Positions 7,331 through 15,628 of a stretch of 20,906 nucleotides of DNA are shown one piece after another. Position 1 is the stretch's first letter. Each line of letters opens with the position of its first letter. The notes beneath the pieces were generated by a model. It did no database searches, had not been told where the DNA came from, and saw only the letters and a list, made by a program, of their open reading frames with translations. The stretch spans positions 1 through 20,906 of the IMG/VR virus record IMGVR_UViG_3300046006_003700. One strand, 5' to 3'. Source of the stretch: a virus. Made by a program: the position numbers and the translations under genes.

Positions 7331-8815
7331 ATTAACTCTAATATGTGGATTCAAAATTGTATTTTGAGCATTTTGGAGTTGCGAAAGTATATTATTTGCC
7401 GATGTACCATCAGTTCCTACAGGTACTGCAGGTGCTCCTGGTATTGTGTGAACGTGAGACAATAAGAATTGGACAATAACATTAAGTAGTTGAATTAACT
7501 CTTCACCACGAACCATAGACGATGTACTTGGTAGTATTTTTTCCTCTAAAAAAGTTTGGTCAATACCATAAAGAGTACCTTCTAAATTAACACTTTTATT
7601 GGATAGGTGTGATAATAAAAACAACGTGTCTGCTCCCATACCACCAAACGTACCATAAGACATTTCAGTAGACTTTTCTTGATAGTCTTCAATATTGACC
7701 TTAAATGGTTTTCCTATTTGATTTTTTTGTCTGACAATTGCGAATCTATAACTTTCAGTCCCCAAACCAGAATTCAACGTGACATTTGATACGAATTTTG
7801 TAATATTTGAAAATACAATTGGATTAGTTTTTATATCTGTTGATGTTAAAATTTTTCTATTTGGTACCGATGGTCTATATGCAAATGGGAATTGATTCTC
7901 AACAACAGGACCATTTGGTATTTGTCCATCATTGACACCTTTAATAAAATCATTAATTAATTTTACTGTTCTTTCAAATGAATAACCAATAAAAGGTTGG
8001 TAAAATACCAACGATTTAACATCTTCTAAATCAGAATCAAAATTAATATTGTCACTCAATGTCTTATTAACAGGTTTCAAATTATACAATCTAATTGCTC
8101 CTGTAAATGCGTTTTGTTCGTTTTCTAAATTTTGAATATCCCACTCAACCAATTTTTGTATTTGTTGATTTGAGGCAATTAGTGATAAAAAAGTTTTTTT
8201 ATTTTTAGTAACCGTTTTAGACGTAAAATTAGAAAGTTGTAAAAAAGCTCTATTAGGATTTCCAACTGGTTGTTTATTTGTATCTAATCTTTTTGTTTTA
8301 CCCGCACGTAACATAACCGTGTCAGGTTTTACAATCATGTCTGAGGTCCCTCTACCTAATATGGCGTTGTCACCTGGTTCAGGAAAAATACCTTCTGTGG
8401 ATGCTGAGAAATAAACACCATTAGGATTTTTTAATTTTAATGTTTTAGCAACCCTGTCACCTTGTGCGGTAAAAGAATTCGCTGGTAATATTTGTTCATA
8501 TGGTAAACTCATTGGTGATGAAAATCCACCTTGTACATAATATTGGTCTTGATAAGGATAAAAACTATTTTGATAGATTACATTAACTCTTTCATCTATT
8601 AATGGAACTTGAGCAAAAAACATTGGTAATAGAGGTGTTTGAATAAACGGGTCTTTTGGACCCCATTTGTCTTTAGTCTCATCAAAGTCATACGCCTCTA
8701 ATGCCGCCCTAATTGTTCCATCAACAGGGTATGCTCTAATTCTTCCTAAAACCCACGGGTCCTGATTATCTCGGACAACCGCAGCAAACATTATTCTTTT
8801 ATAACTTTTGTCCAT
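7328..8815 (-). CDS. Baseplate hub/spike-like protein with N-terminal OB fold (gp5-like)
   Basis: This 495-residue protein begins with KRIMFAAVVRDNQDPWVLGRIRAYP in part (residues 6-30). The form is typical of the OB-fold domain at the start of T4 gp5-type and VgrG-type spike proteins, which reads 'V..N.DP..LGR..V..P'. The middle 350 residues have no enzyme signature; the lysozyme domain of T4 gp5 is absent. Near the C-terminus is HVHTIPGAPAVPVG. A His-x-His of this type resembles the metal-binding tips of some spikes, but it lies about 45 residues from the end, so I do not press that. The gene overlaps the small upstream gene by 17 bases. Synteny with two other virion genes supports a baseplate role. 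It could be a wedge component rather than the spike itself. Confidence 0.75.
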   Translation of the reverse strand: MDKSYKRIMFAAVVRDNQDPWVLGRIRAYPVDGTIRAALEAYDFDETKDKWGPKDPFIQTPLLPMFFAQVPLIDERVNVIYQNSFYPYQDQYYVQGGFSSPMSLPYEQILPANSFTAQGDRVAKTLKLKNPNGVYFSASTEGIFPEPGDNAILGRGTSDMIVKPDTVMLRAGKTKRLDTNKQPVGNPNRAFLQLSNFTSKTVTKNKKTFLSLIASNQQIQKLVEWDIQNLENEQNAFTGAIRLYNLKPVNKTLSDNINFDSDLEDVKSLVFYQPFIGYSFERTVKLINDFIKGVNDGQIPNGPVVENQFPFAYRPSVPNRKILTSTDIKTNPIVFSNITKFVSNVTLNSGLGTESYRFAIVRQKNQIGKPFKVNIEDYQEKSTEMSYGTFGGMGADTLFLLSHLSNKSVNLEGTLYGIDQTFLEEKILPSTSSMVRGEELIQLLNVIVQFLLSHVHTIPGAPAVPVGTDGTSANNILSQLQNAQNTILNPHIRVN

Positions 8816-9026
8816 GTAGTCTTGTTTCGTGTTCTTTTAATAACTTATTATAAAGTTCTTCTATATTATCTAAATGTTTTGTAAGGCTAAGAATCATTTC
8901 TTTGGTTTCTTCAAAGTCTTCACTTAGAAAATCCATAACTTTTGTTAAATCGGTATTGCTTCTATTTTTGATATCAGCGATAATTTCATTAAACTCTTCA
9001 ATCGATATTTTATTTGATGTAATCAT
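8799..9026 (-). CDS. Small helical protein coupled to baseplate genes, 75 aa
   Basis: I do not recognise this protein. It is almost wholly helical and charged (EEFNEIIADIKNRSNTDL, then EDFEETKEMILSLTKHLDNIEELYNKLLKEHE), probably a short coiled coil. It has no cysteine and no membrane segment. Its ATG overlaps the stop of the 653-residue virion gene as ATGA, and its 3' end overlaps the OB-fold gene by 17 bases. Tight coupling on both sides argues for a real gene made with the baseplate proteins. It could be a chaperone or small tail component, but this is inference from position only. Confidence 0.75.
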   Translation of the reverse strand: MITSNKISIEEFNEIIADIKNRSNTDLTKVMDFLSEDFEETKEMILSLTKHLDNIEELYNKLLKEHETRLHGQKL

Positions 9027-10984
9027 AATGGTATTCCTGTAAACGGTGTTGGTATTGTAAGACCAATCGGTGATACAATTTGTTGTGGTGTTAAACCAGC
9101 AATTTTTGAATTTTTATCTCTTTCAGATTCCATACCCGTAATGGCTGCTTGTTGGGCAATCATGAATAAGTTAGGACTTCCATCTGGCATTGGACCTGTT
9201 GGTACCCCCAGTGCTTGGAAGTTCTGAATAACTTGTAATGTCGCTCTTACCGAATTAAACCCTGAACGTAATGACGCTAATGGTAATAAGAACGGTGGAA
9301 TTTGTATACTGGTTCCCCTTAAGGCAAATTCAATAATGTTTAAGATATCCGCAATAACACTTTTACATTTTCTATAATCATCAATAAACTGAGTTATTAG
9401 AATTGTTAATTCAATTAATTGTGCGATAATTGCGTATTTTTTTGTTACGGCACTTTTCTGTAAGTCTTGAGTTACAACTTGTAATAATTTTCTAACATCT
9501 CTTACAATAATGTTTCTTAAAATTTTAACAAATTCAGCACCAATTTTGGACATGATTTGAACGTTCATTTTCTTAAACACATTTAAGAATGTCTTTAAGT
9601 CGTAAACTTCATTTACCGCTGATATAACCCCCACATTTATGGCTGTTTCTAACGCTTTGAACATTACCATAAATGGAAGTAAAACTTTTGGTGATAATAC
9701 CGCCGAATACAAGGCTCTTGGTAATGATTTGATTATTTCGTTATCAATTTTAATACCAATTGAATCAATTTGTGGCCATTGAGTATTACCTTTAACCGAA
9801 TCAACTGTTTGGTTCAACAATGCCGTAGTTGCGGCACTATTATTTTCATCCAAATCTAAAATCTGTAATAGATTGTTGAAAATTGCTTGAGTATCTACAG
9901 GTAGTTTTACATTTGTACAATCTTGGTATTCAATAACACCTCTTTGTATGTTTGATAAATTGGATTCAATTTCTCTTAAATCAATATCAGTTAATTCAAA
10001 GAAAGTTTCATCAACACCATCCAAAGGTGATACCTTAGCATTTCCACTAACATCGATTTCATTTCTATCATCAAAACATAATCCCAAAATTCTTGTTAGT
10101 ATTTTTTGGAAGTATTCACCATCTTCTATTTGACCAGTACCCATTTTCAAATCAATTGAAACCGCTCCGAATAGAATTTGGAATAATTGTAAGAAAATGT
10201 TTTTGGTGTTAACTATTTCTATTGAATTGAAATAATCAACCATAAATTGACTTATCAGATTTTTATTGTCGGCTCTGTTCTTTAAGTCAACCTTAAAGAA
10301 GTTACCATTATTACCATTACCATCTTTGGTTACATACGTCATGTCAAATAACCCTTGTTTAGATGTACCTAAATAATCTTGACCATAACTATCACTGTAC
10401 GACACGTTTTCATTTTGAATACGAGTATATAATTCTTTATTCATCGAAAATGGTGAATTTTGAATTGTAATTTTTGGTGATTCGTATGTTAATTTGCCCA
10501 CAGTTGTGTCGGGGGCCAATTTTAATGTTCCAAACAAATCAACACTTTCAACAGGGATATATATACCACCTGTAAATAAGTTTGTATCATAAGTTTGTTC
10601 TTGTGAACAACCTAATTGATTTAACATCTCATCAACAATAATCTGAGGTATTTTTGATTTTAACCCATTAAGGGCTTCAGTAAATTGGTTTTTGATTAGA
10701 CTGGCTGTTGAACTAACAGTTTGTCCTGATACACGGTTATTTGGTAATAACGTATTTAAGTCCAATAACTTTTCTAATTGAGAAGTTACTTGTCTTTGGT
10801 ATCGTTTGTTTTGTTCTTGTAATTGAGATAACTGAGAGGCAGTCTTAGTGGTATCTTGTTCTAAAGATGATTGTTGTTGTGAAAGAATTTGTTGGGTTCC
10901 TTGGGTTACTTGATTGTAAGTGTCAAGGGATTTAATTCGTTCACTGGTTTTAGCATAGTCGTCATTTAAGTCAATTCCAGCCAT
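9023..10984 (-). CDS. Large virion structural protein with N-terminal coiled coil
   Basis: This 653-residue protein lies between the small basic gene at 10990 and the baseplate genes. Residues 15-75 are Gln/Ser-rich and form a likely coiled coil (SQQQSSLEQDTTKTASQLSQ, then LQEQNKRYQRQ). The middle has beta-like segments (GGIYIPVESVDLFGTLKLA). Residues 420-600 are long, hydrophobic helices (LPFMVMFKALETAINVGVISAV; IIAQLIELTILITQFIDDY). These helices could be membrane-active or buried in an assembly, as in tape-measure or baseplate hub proteins. The C-terminus is Pro/Gly-rich (GLTIPTPFTGIPL). No enzyme motif is visible. I regard it as tail or baseplate structural, exact role unknown. The start ATG is 6 bases after the upstream stop, with no Shine-Dalgarno. 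Confidence 0.8.
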   Translation of the reverse strand: MAGIDLNDDYAKTSERIKSLDTYNQVTQGTQQILSQQQSSLEQDTTKTASQLSQLQEQNKRYQRQVTSQLEKLLDLNTLLPNNRVSGQTVSSTASLIKNQFTEALNGLKSKIPQIIVDEMLNQLGCSQEQTYDTNLFTGGIYIPVESVDLFGTLKLAPDTTVGKLTYESPKITIQNSPFSMNKELYTRIQNENVSYSDSYGQDYLGTSKQGLFDMTYVTKDGNGNNGNFFKVDLKNRADNKNLISQFMVDYFNSIEIVNTKNIFLQLFQILFGAVSIDLKMGTGQIEDGEYFQKILTRILGLCFDDRNEIDVSGNAKVSPLDGVDETFFELTDIDLREIESNLSNIQRGVIEYQDCTNVKLPVDTQAIFNNLLQILDLDENNSAATTALLNQTVDSVKGNTQWPQIDSIGIKIDNEIIKSLPRALYSAVLSPKVLLPFMVMFKALETAINVGVISAVNEVYDLKTFLNVFKKMNVQIMSKIGAEFVKILRNIIVRDVRKLLQVVTQDLQKSAVTKKYAIIAQLIELTILITQFIDDYRKCKSVIADILNIIEFALRGTSIQIPPFLLPLASLRSGFNSVRATLQVIQNFQALGVPTGPMPDGSPNLFMIAQQAAITGMESERDKNSKIAGLTPQQIVSPIGLTIPTPFTGIPL

Positions 10985-10989
10985 TATAG

Positions 10990-11361
10990 TTATTTAAGTT
11001 TGTATGGTTTATCAGCCATACTTTCAATATCCTTATTGATTAAAGATTGTAACATGTCATCGTCAATATCACTTAAAGACATATTATCGTCTTCTTTGGT
11101 GTTTGATTTTTCCCAAATTGTTGATTGTAATTTGGCAAGAGTTAATTTCTTTTCAACAACATCATTTATAATTTTTTGTTGTTTTTCTAAGACAGGACCA
11201 ATAACGGTCATATCTTCAGGGTCTTTTAATAAGGCTAACATTTTATTTTGAACTCTGATGGCCGTTGACCTTTGTTCTACAAGCTCATTATAAATCTCTT
11301 GTAGTAGAGACAATACAGAATCTTTATTAAGACTTATTTCTTTTTTCTTTGGTCTAGACAT
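10990..11361 (-). CDS. Small helical protein of unknown function, 123 aa
   Basis: This protein begins MSRPKKKEISLNKD, a basic tip, followed by long charged helices (SLLQEIYNELVEQRSTAIRV; LEKQQKIINDVVEKKLTLA). An acidic segment (EDDNMSLSDIDDDMLQSL) and a basic C-terminus (ADKPYKLK) complete it. It has no cysteine and no catalytic motif. It sits between the late sigma factor (26 bases upstream) and the large virion protein (5 bases downstream), so it is expressed with late structural genes. A tail assembly factor or small structural protein is plausible. I cannot name a T4 counterpart. Confidence 0.75.
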   Translation of the reverse strand: MSRPKKKEISLNKDSVLSLLQEIYNELVEQRSTAIRVQNKMLALLKDPEDMTVIGPVLEKQQKIINDVVEKKLTLAKLQSTIWEKSNTKEDDNMSLSDIDDDMLQSLINKDIESMADKPYKLK

Positions 11362-11363
11362 AA

Positions 11364-11375
11364 TGATAAATATTA
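11364..11375 (-). promoter_or_regulatory. Candidate promoter-like motif AATATTTATCAT
   Basis: On the - strand the 26-base gap before the ATG at 11361 contains AATATTTATCATT ending immediately before the start codon. The ATATTTATC core equals that at 4317. It is so close to the ATG that, if it is a promoter, the transcript would be leaderless. It may instead be a translation-related or chance element. Confidence 0.25.
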
Positions 11376-11387
11376 TTTTTTATGTTT

Positions 11388-12128
11388 TTATTCAATTATG
11401 CCATTAAGAACTACATAATACAGTTTTTTGAATCTTTTCATTGCGGTCCTAATTTCTTTGGTAGATAAGTTAGTCATTTCTCTAATTGATAGTAAAATAA
11501 TGTTCTTGTTAAACTTATTATTACCACTTTCCAAAAAAATAGTTTTATAATTTTCAAACAATTCTAATAAAGCAATTCCTAATTTTGTTTCATTATCAGT
11601 TAATTGTTCTTTTTCCAAGTATCTTTTTAATTCATCTAAAAATTCTTGTATTACATCATCGGCTTCTGTTTTTTCAAATTCCATATAATAAACCATGTCA
11701 GGTCTATTTTCTAAATTTGAAGATATGTCTTCATAGGACACTTTTCTGTTGGTATCTTTTTGGTCTTTAATAATTTGACCCATTAAATAATTCTTACAAA
11801 TTGTACCAAAATAAGAATAGGCTTTTTTGTTTTTTGATGGTTTGAATTTATCAACTTTGGTCATCAAAAACGAATGTGTGTCAGTATGAATATCTGTAAA
11901 ATTCATATCTTTACGATAAAGTTTATATCTTCTAATGATTGAAGATATCATTTTGTCCAAAGGACCTCGTAAAAATTCGTTATAAATTTGGTTTTTTTCC
12001 TCAAAAGTTTCTGCCGTGAGATACATTCTCACGGCATTCTCTTCTACCACATCAAAATAGTTTGTGGTGGTTGCTTTCCTACCTCTCTTTTTCAAGATGG
12101 TAGTAGTCGTTGTTTCGGATGAAAACAT
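11388..12128 (-). CDS. RNA polymerase sigma factor for late transcription, gp55-like
   Basis: This protein has 246 residues; T4 gp55 has 185. It is probably the phage sigma subunit that directs host RNA polymerase to late promoters. Residues 53-121 fit sigma-70 region 2: GPLDKMISSIIRRYKLYRKD, then KVDKFKPSKNKKAYSYFGTI and CKNYLMGQI. The 'FdP.k...a.SYF.t..kNyl' pattern is the sigma region 2.1-2.3 core. The C-terminal part has a possible helix-turn-helix-like stretch (LLSIREMTNLSTKEIRTAMKRFK), which could act as region 4. The N-terminal 23 residues are Thr-rich and basic with KKRGRKATTT, which might contact DNA. The classic gp55 C-terminal clamp-binding peptide is not obvious. Its start overlaps the upstream glycosyltransferase stop by one base (TAATG). 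Assignment comes from motif reading; a profile search was not run. Confidence 0.75.
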   Translation of the reverse strand: MFSSETTTTTILKKRGRKATTTNYFDVVEENAVRMYLTAETFEEKNQIYNEFLRGPLDKMISSIIRRYKLYRKDMNFTDIHTDTHSFLMTKVDKFKPSKNKKAYSYFGTICKNYLMGQIIKDQKDTNRKVSYEDISSNLENRPDMVYYMEFEKTEADDVIQEFLDELKRYLEKEQLTDNETKLGIALLELFENYKTIFLESGNNKFNKNIILLSIREMTNLSTKEIRTAMKRFKKLYYVVLNGIIE

Positions 12129-12934
12129 TAAGCACTTGGGGCTTCATATTTTATGTTTCTATCCTCAACGAAGAAATATTCTTTTTTTGCTGTAGAAATC
12201 CAAAACTTAACTTCATTTTCACTCATAACGTTTTCACCATTTTTGTAATTCCAAAAAATAGAACCTTCTCTCATACTGGTGTGTTTGTATCCAAGTTTTG
12301 GAATTGTCATAACACGAGCAGTGAAGTAAGTTAATCTTAATAAAAATTCGTAAACAAATGTCAACTTCATTGATGATTTCATCGGACCAATTTCATCCAA
12401 TTTAGATTTTTTAACAACCATACCGGCAGTTTGGAAATTTTGGTAATCCAACAAAGTATCGTTATTCAAATAACCCATTTCTTGAGTAAAGTTAGCTGCA
12501 AATGTTGCTTCATTTGTAAATCCTGCAAATACATCTTTAGAATCAACATCAACCACAATCGGTAAGAATGCATCCACATCAGAATATATTTCTGAATATT
12601 TCAATACATTGTCAAACCAAATATTTGAATATTCATCGTCAAATTCAAAGAATGATACCCATTCACTTGAAACATTTTCAATACCCAAATTAATTTGTGA
12701 TTGATAATTACCAACACCTTCAAATGGTATTAATTTAACATTCAAAGATTCGAAGTCGTAGTTTTTTAATTTTTCAACTAATTGTTCTTCTGTTGTGTGA
12801 ACAATCAAAAGTTCGTTGAATTGTACTTTTTGTATTTTAAGTGATTTGATACACTTATCAAAATATTCATCAAAATCTTTTACAACAGCAGATTTCAAAG
12901 GTAAAATAACGGATAGATTTAATTTTTTTTCCAT
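12128..12934 (-). CDS. Glycosyltransferase, GT-A fold (family 2-like)
   Basis: This 268-residue enzyme probably transfers a sugar from a nucleotide donor. LSVILPLKSA (7-16) is the usual family 2 first strand. GNYQSQINLGIENVSSEW (75-92) matches the 'G...A.N.gi....geyv' segment, followed by FFEFDDE (95-101) in place of the metal-binding DxD. A later TAGMVVKKSKLDEIG matches the acceptor-side 'g...vrrs.f..vG' block. No membrane helix is visible, so the enzyme is probably cytoplasmic. It is flanked by another glycosyltransferase (6-base gap upstream) and the sigma gene (one-base overlap downstream). Donor and acceptor cannot be read from the sequence. Candidates for the donor include the GDP-sugar made by the cassette at 15629-19741. 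Confidence 0.8.
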   Translation of the reverse strand: MEKKLNLSVILPLKSAVVKDFDEYFDKCIKSLKIQKVQFNELLIVHTTEEQLVEKLKNYDFESLNVKLIPFEGVGNYQSQINLGIENVSSEWVSFFEFDDEYSNIWFDNVLKYSEIYSDVDAFLPIVVDVDSKDVFAGFTNEATFAANFTQEMGYLNNDTLLDYQNFQTAGMVVKKSKLDEIGPMKSSMKLTFVYEFLLRLTYFTARVMTIPKLGYKHTSMREGSIFWNYKNGENVMSENEVKFWISTAKKEYFFVEDRNIKYEAPSA

Positions 12935-12940
12935 AATATA

Positions 12941-13984
12941 TTATTCAGCAATTTGAGCTTCAAAAGCTTCTTTACGTTTATTAATAAAGGTATTGATTTT
13001 TTCAACTACCTCTGTGTTAAATTTTTCAGTATCTGTAAACTTACTAGCTGTTTCTGCAGCTTCAGTATAAAGTTCAGGTTTCAAATTGTCTTCTAACCAT
13101 GTCTGACATATGTCAGCAATTACGTCTGGTAATTGAATAACATTATCAATCCAAACTCCGTTTGTTTCGGTCATCCATGAAGGTGTTAAATTTGGTATTT
13201 TTCCAACAACAGGAACTCCTGATTTCATACACTCTAATGGGAATGTTCCAAATGATGATGTTGGGTCCACCCAAACACCCAAGAAACATTCTTTGATTGA
13301 GTTAGCAAATTCTTCTTGGGACATACCTCTCAAATCTCTAAATGTAAAGAATCTGTACTGTGGGTATTTTACATAAAATTCTTTGATTATATTAAGACCT
13401 TCTCTTTGTTCTCTTGAGAAAATACCAATAATTGGTTTTGGTGGGAATTGTTGTTTTTCAAACACGTCAGCAATTACAGGTTCAATCACATCAACAGAAA
13501 TATTTTTCATTGTTCTTTGGATGTGTTCTTTTTGCAACTCAGATGTCGTAATACACTTCATAAAACCAAATTGTTGCCAAGTAGCACCAGGTGTTAAAGT
13601 TTCAAACATGTGGTCATATGCCTGACAAAGAACAATTTTACCACAAGGTAAGTTTTTAACTTGTTCCATGATAAAACCAAAAATTTCAGGAATAATCAAT
13701 GTGTCTTCAGGAGAAATGGCCAAATTAGTACCTTCCAAACATTGGTGTGGAATTTCATCGTATGAACCACTTAACCAAGATGTTACTGGTGTGAATTCTT
13801 TTTTCTCATAAAGCATTATTACGTTATGACCATCATTTTTTAAGGTCAATGCCATATCGTAAAGATATTTGATAGAGGCTTTCGCATTACCTCTTGTATC
13901 TTGTACAAAGAAGTAAATTCTGTTTAATTTAGATTCAATGTTTGCAATTGAACCTTTGATTTTTTCAATCATTTCTTGTTCCAT
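12941..13984 (-). CDS. Glycosyltransferase, GT-B fold (family 4-like)
   Basis: This protein has 347 residues. The N-terminal half has the Rossmann-type start RIYFFVQDTRGNAKASIKYL (22-41). The C-terminal half has IIGIFSREQREGLNII (185-200), then FLGVWVDPTSSFGTFPLECM (234-253) and SGVPVVGKIP. The 'S.GtfPLEcmksGvPVv' segment, with Glu251, is the conserved donor-binding block of retaining GT-B enzymes. There is no membrane helix. It sits 6 bases upstream of the family 2-like transferase, so the pair probably act in one glycan pathway. Donor and acceptor are unknown. The acceptor could be a virion protein or a host polysaccharide. Confidence 0.85.
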   Translation of the reverse strand: MEQEMIEKIKGSIANIESKLNRIYFFVQDTRGNAKASIKYLYDMALTLKNDGHNVIMLYEKKEFTPVTSWLSGSYDEIPHQCLEGTNLAISPEDTLIIPEIFGFIMEQVKNLPCGKIVLCQAYDHMFETLTPGATWQQFGFMKCITTSELQKEHIQRTMKNISVDVIEPVIADVFEKQQFPPKPIIGIFSREQREGLNIIKEFYVKYPQYRFFTFRDLRGMSQEEFANSIKECFLGVWVDPTSSFGTFPLECMKSGVPVVGKIPNLTPSWMTETNGVWIDNVIQLPDVIADICQTWLEDNLKPELYTEAAETASKFTDTEKFNTEVVEKINTFINKRKEAFEAQIAE

Positions 13985-13992
13985 ATTCTATA

Positions 13993-14268
13993 TTAAAATT
14001 TTTCAATAAATTTATTAAACAACATTGTGTTCCAAGCCAATTTGAATGGGATGGAAAGTTGTGACGATGCTTTAGCACCCATTTTTTCATCAATGTCTTC
14101 AGTTTCAGTCATAACAACATCAGTCATTATTTTAATCATTTCGTATTTAACGAATGCAATTTTTTCCTCACTCTCAGTTGTTCCTGTAGTTGGCATATTT
14201 GAAACGTTGACAAACTTATCTATGTTTTCCAAGTTCAAATAGTAGTGTTCTCCTAATAATTCTAACAT
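13993..14268 (-). CDS. Unknown 91-aa protein between HAD and glycosyltransferase genes
   Basis: I do not recognise this protein. It begins MLELLGEHYYLNLENIDKFVNV, then a Thr/Gly/Glu-rich turn (TTGTTESEEK), a helix (IAFVKYEMIKIMTDVVM) and FKLAWNTMLFNKFIEKF at the end. It has no cysteine, no signal peptide and no clear membrane segment. The start lies one base past the stop of the HAD-like gene, and it ends 8 bases before the GT-B gene, so it is co-transcribed with both. The hydrophobic, aromatic N-terminal strand pattern is compatible with a small globular domain, perhaps a partner of one of its neighbours. Confidence 0.7.
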   Translation of the reverse strand: MLELLGEHYYLNLENIDKFVNVSNMPTTGTTESEEKIAFVKYEMIKIMTDVVMTETEDIDEKMGAKASSQLSIPFKLAWNTMLFNKFIEKF

Positions 14269-14269
14269 G

Positions 14270-14860
14270 TTATTCTATTAATTTTTCAATTTGTTCATCC
14301 AAATCTTTTAAACTTTTAATTGATAATTCAGATGTGATATTTGAATTATATGATGTTTCATATTTAATTAAAGTTTTATTATGATTTTGATTCAATAATT
14401 CATGATTTGCAGTTAATAAAACATCAAATTCATCCCAAATTTTATTTTCAGTTAACTTATTGTAAAAAACAACCTTATCAATCTCACATCCAAATTTTGA
14501 AATAAAAAATAAAGTTGCTGGTTTTGTTTTTCCAATTTGTTTTGATATTAACATGAAATCAACCTTGTCTTTATATTTTTTGTAGGTTTCAGCCAATACG
14601 TGAAAAGTAGACATTTCAGATGACGGAGCGTGACCAAAAATCTGCATTGTAAATTCTTCATATAAAAATGAAAAAAACTCTTCTTCATTTTTGAACATAA
14701 AGTGATTTTGATAGTCAGGTGTATCATACGGAGTTTTAATTTCAAACTTAAAATCTTCATCAACCAACTCTAACTCATCAATAAAAAACTTTTGATAAGT
14801 TTGTTCAATCTTTAAGAATGTGTCTCTTAAAACACCATCAATGTCAATTGCTAATTTCAT
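14270..14860 (-). CDS. HAD-superfamily phosphatase, 5'-nucleotidase-like
   Basis: This protein has 196 residues. KLAIDIDGVLRDT (2-14) is HAD motif I, with Asp6 as probable nucleophile and Asp8 as acid/base. DFMLISKQ fits motif II, and GKTKPATLFFISKFG gives the lysine region of motif III. This is the layout of small 5'(3')-deoxyribonucleotidase-type HAD proteins common in phages, which would cleave phosphate from nucleotides or sugar phosphates. The usual motif IV acidic pair ('D.LIDD') appears here as DVLLTANHELL, so one or both metal-binding aspartates seem replaced. The enzyme may be altered, or use another acid. Its start overlaps the phoH stop (ATGA). Because the surroundings are sugar genes, a sugar-phosphate substrate is possible. 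Confidence 0.7.
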   Translation of the reverse strand: MKLAIDIDGVLRDTFLKIEQTYQKFFIDELELVDEDFKFEIKTPYDTPDYQNHFMFKNEEEFFSFLYEEFTMQIFGHAPSSEMSTFHVLAETYKKYKDKVDFMLISKQIGKTKPATLFFISKFGCEIDKVVFYNKLTENKIWDEFDVLLTANHELLNQNHNKTLIKYETSYNSNITSELSIKSLKDLDEQIEKLIE

Positions 14861-15591
14861 GTATTGTATTTCTTAAGAATTTGTGTAATTAATGGATTTC
14901 TTACGATGTCTGTTTCGTCAAATTCAAATACTCCGATATCATTCATATCTTTGAACTTCTCAATTGCGTCCCACAATCCTGTTTGTCTTTTGTCTTTGTA
15001 TCTATCAGTTTGTTCCAAGTCACCTGAAATAAAGAATTTACTGTTAAAACCAATACGGGTTAACAACAATTTCATTTGATTTGGTGTACTATTTTGAGCT
15101 TCTTCAAATATCAAAATAGTGTTATCAATATTCCAACCTCTGATATAAGCCAATGCTTGAACTTCAATAAACTCAGCTTGAATTAATCTTTCACGATTTT
15201 CTTTACCGATTAATTTATTCAAAAGGTAATATGATGGACTGATATATGGGTCCAACTTTTCTTCCAAAGTACCTGGTAATGAACCAAGTTTTTCTTCAGC
15301 TTCAACTGCAGGTCTTACAATCATAATCTTTTCGTAAGAGTTGTTTTTATCAAATAATAAATCAACAGCCGCTTTCATTGCGATATATGATTTACCAACA
15401 CCAGCGGGTCCTGAACATATTGTAATCTGATTTGATTTCAACATGTCGTAATACAACCTTTGGTTTTCAGTTAAAAATTTTTCTTTGGTTGGTCTTTGGA
15501 TTATTTGGGCAATGATGTCCTTTTTTGTTCTAGGTTCTGGTTTTGTTGTACCACTCAAAGGAGCAGGTTTACGTCTTGGTTTTTTTTCCAT
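14857..15591 (-). CDS. phoH: PhoH-like ATPase
   Basis: This 244-residue P-loop protein of the PhoH family is common in T4-like and marine phages. Its biochemical role is still poorly defined, with RNA-related functions proposed. Residues 40-55 (LTENQRLYYDML) match the usual 'kt..Q..Y...l' start. Walker A is GPAGVGKS (61-68). IMIVRPAVEAEEKLGSLPG (89-107) matches the conserved 'i.RP....e.lGfLPG' block, and Walker B is ILIFEEAQN (159-167). LTRIGFNSKFFISGDLEQTD (177-196) matches the sensor region. The N-terminal 35 residues are basic and Pro-rich, perhaps contacting nucleic acid. It lies 37 bases past the stop of the dehydrogenase-like gene. Confidence 0.93.
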   Translation of the reverse strand: MEKKPRRKPAPLSGTTKPEPRTKKDIIAQIIQRPTKEKFLTENQRLYYDMLKSNQITICSGPAGVGKSYIAMKAAVDLLFDKNNSYEKIMIVRPAVEAEEKLGSLPGTLEEKLDPYISPSYYLLNKLIGKENRERLIQAEFIEVQALAYIRGWNIDNTILIFEEAQNSTPNQMKLLLTRIGFNSKFFISGDLEQTDRYKDKRQTGLWDAIEKFKDMNDIGVFEFDETDIVRNPLITQILKKYNT

Positions 15592-15628
15592 TTATTATAT
15601 ATTAAATCATTTAATCATAAAAGAAACA

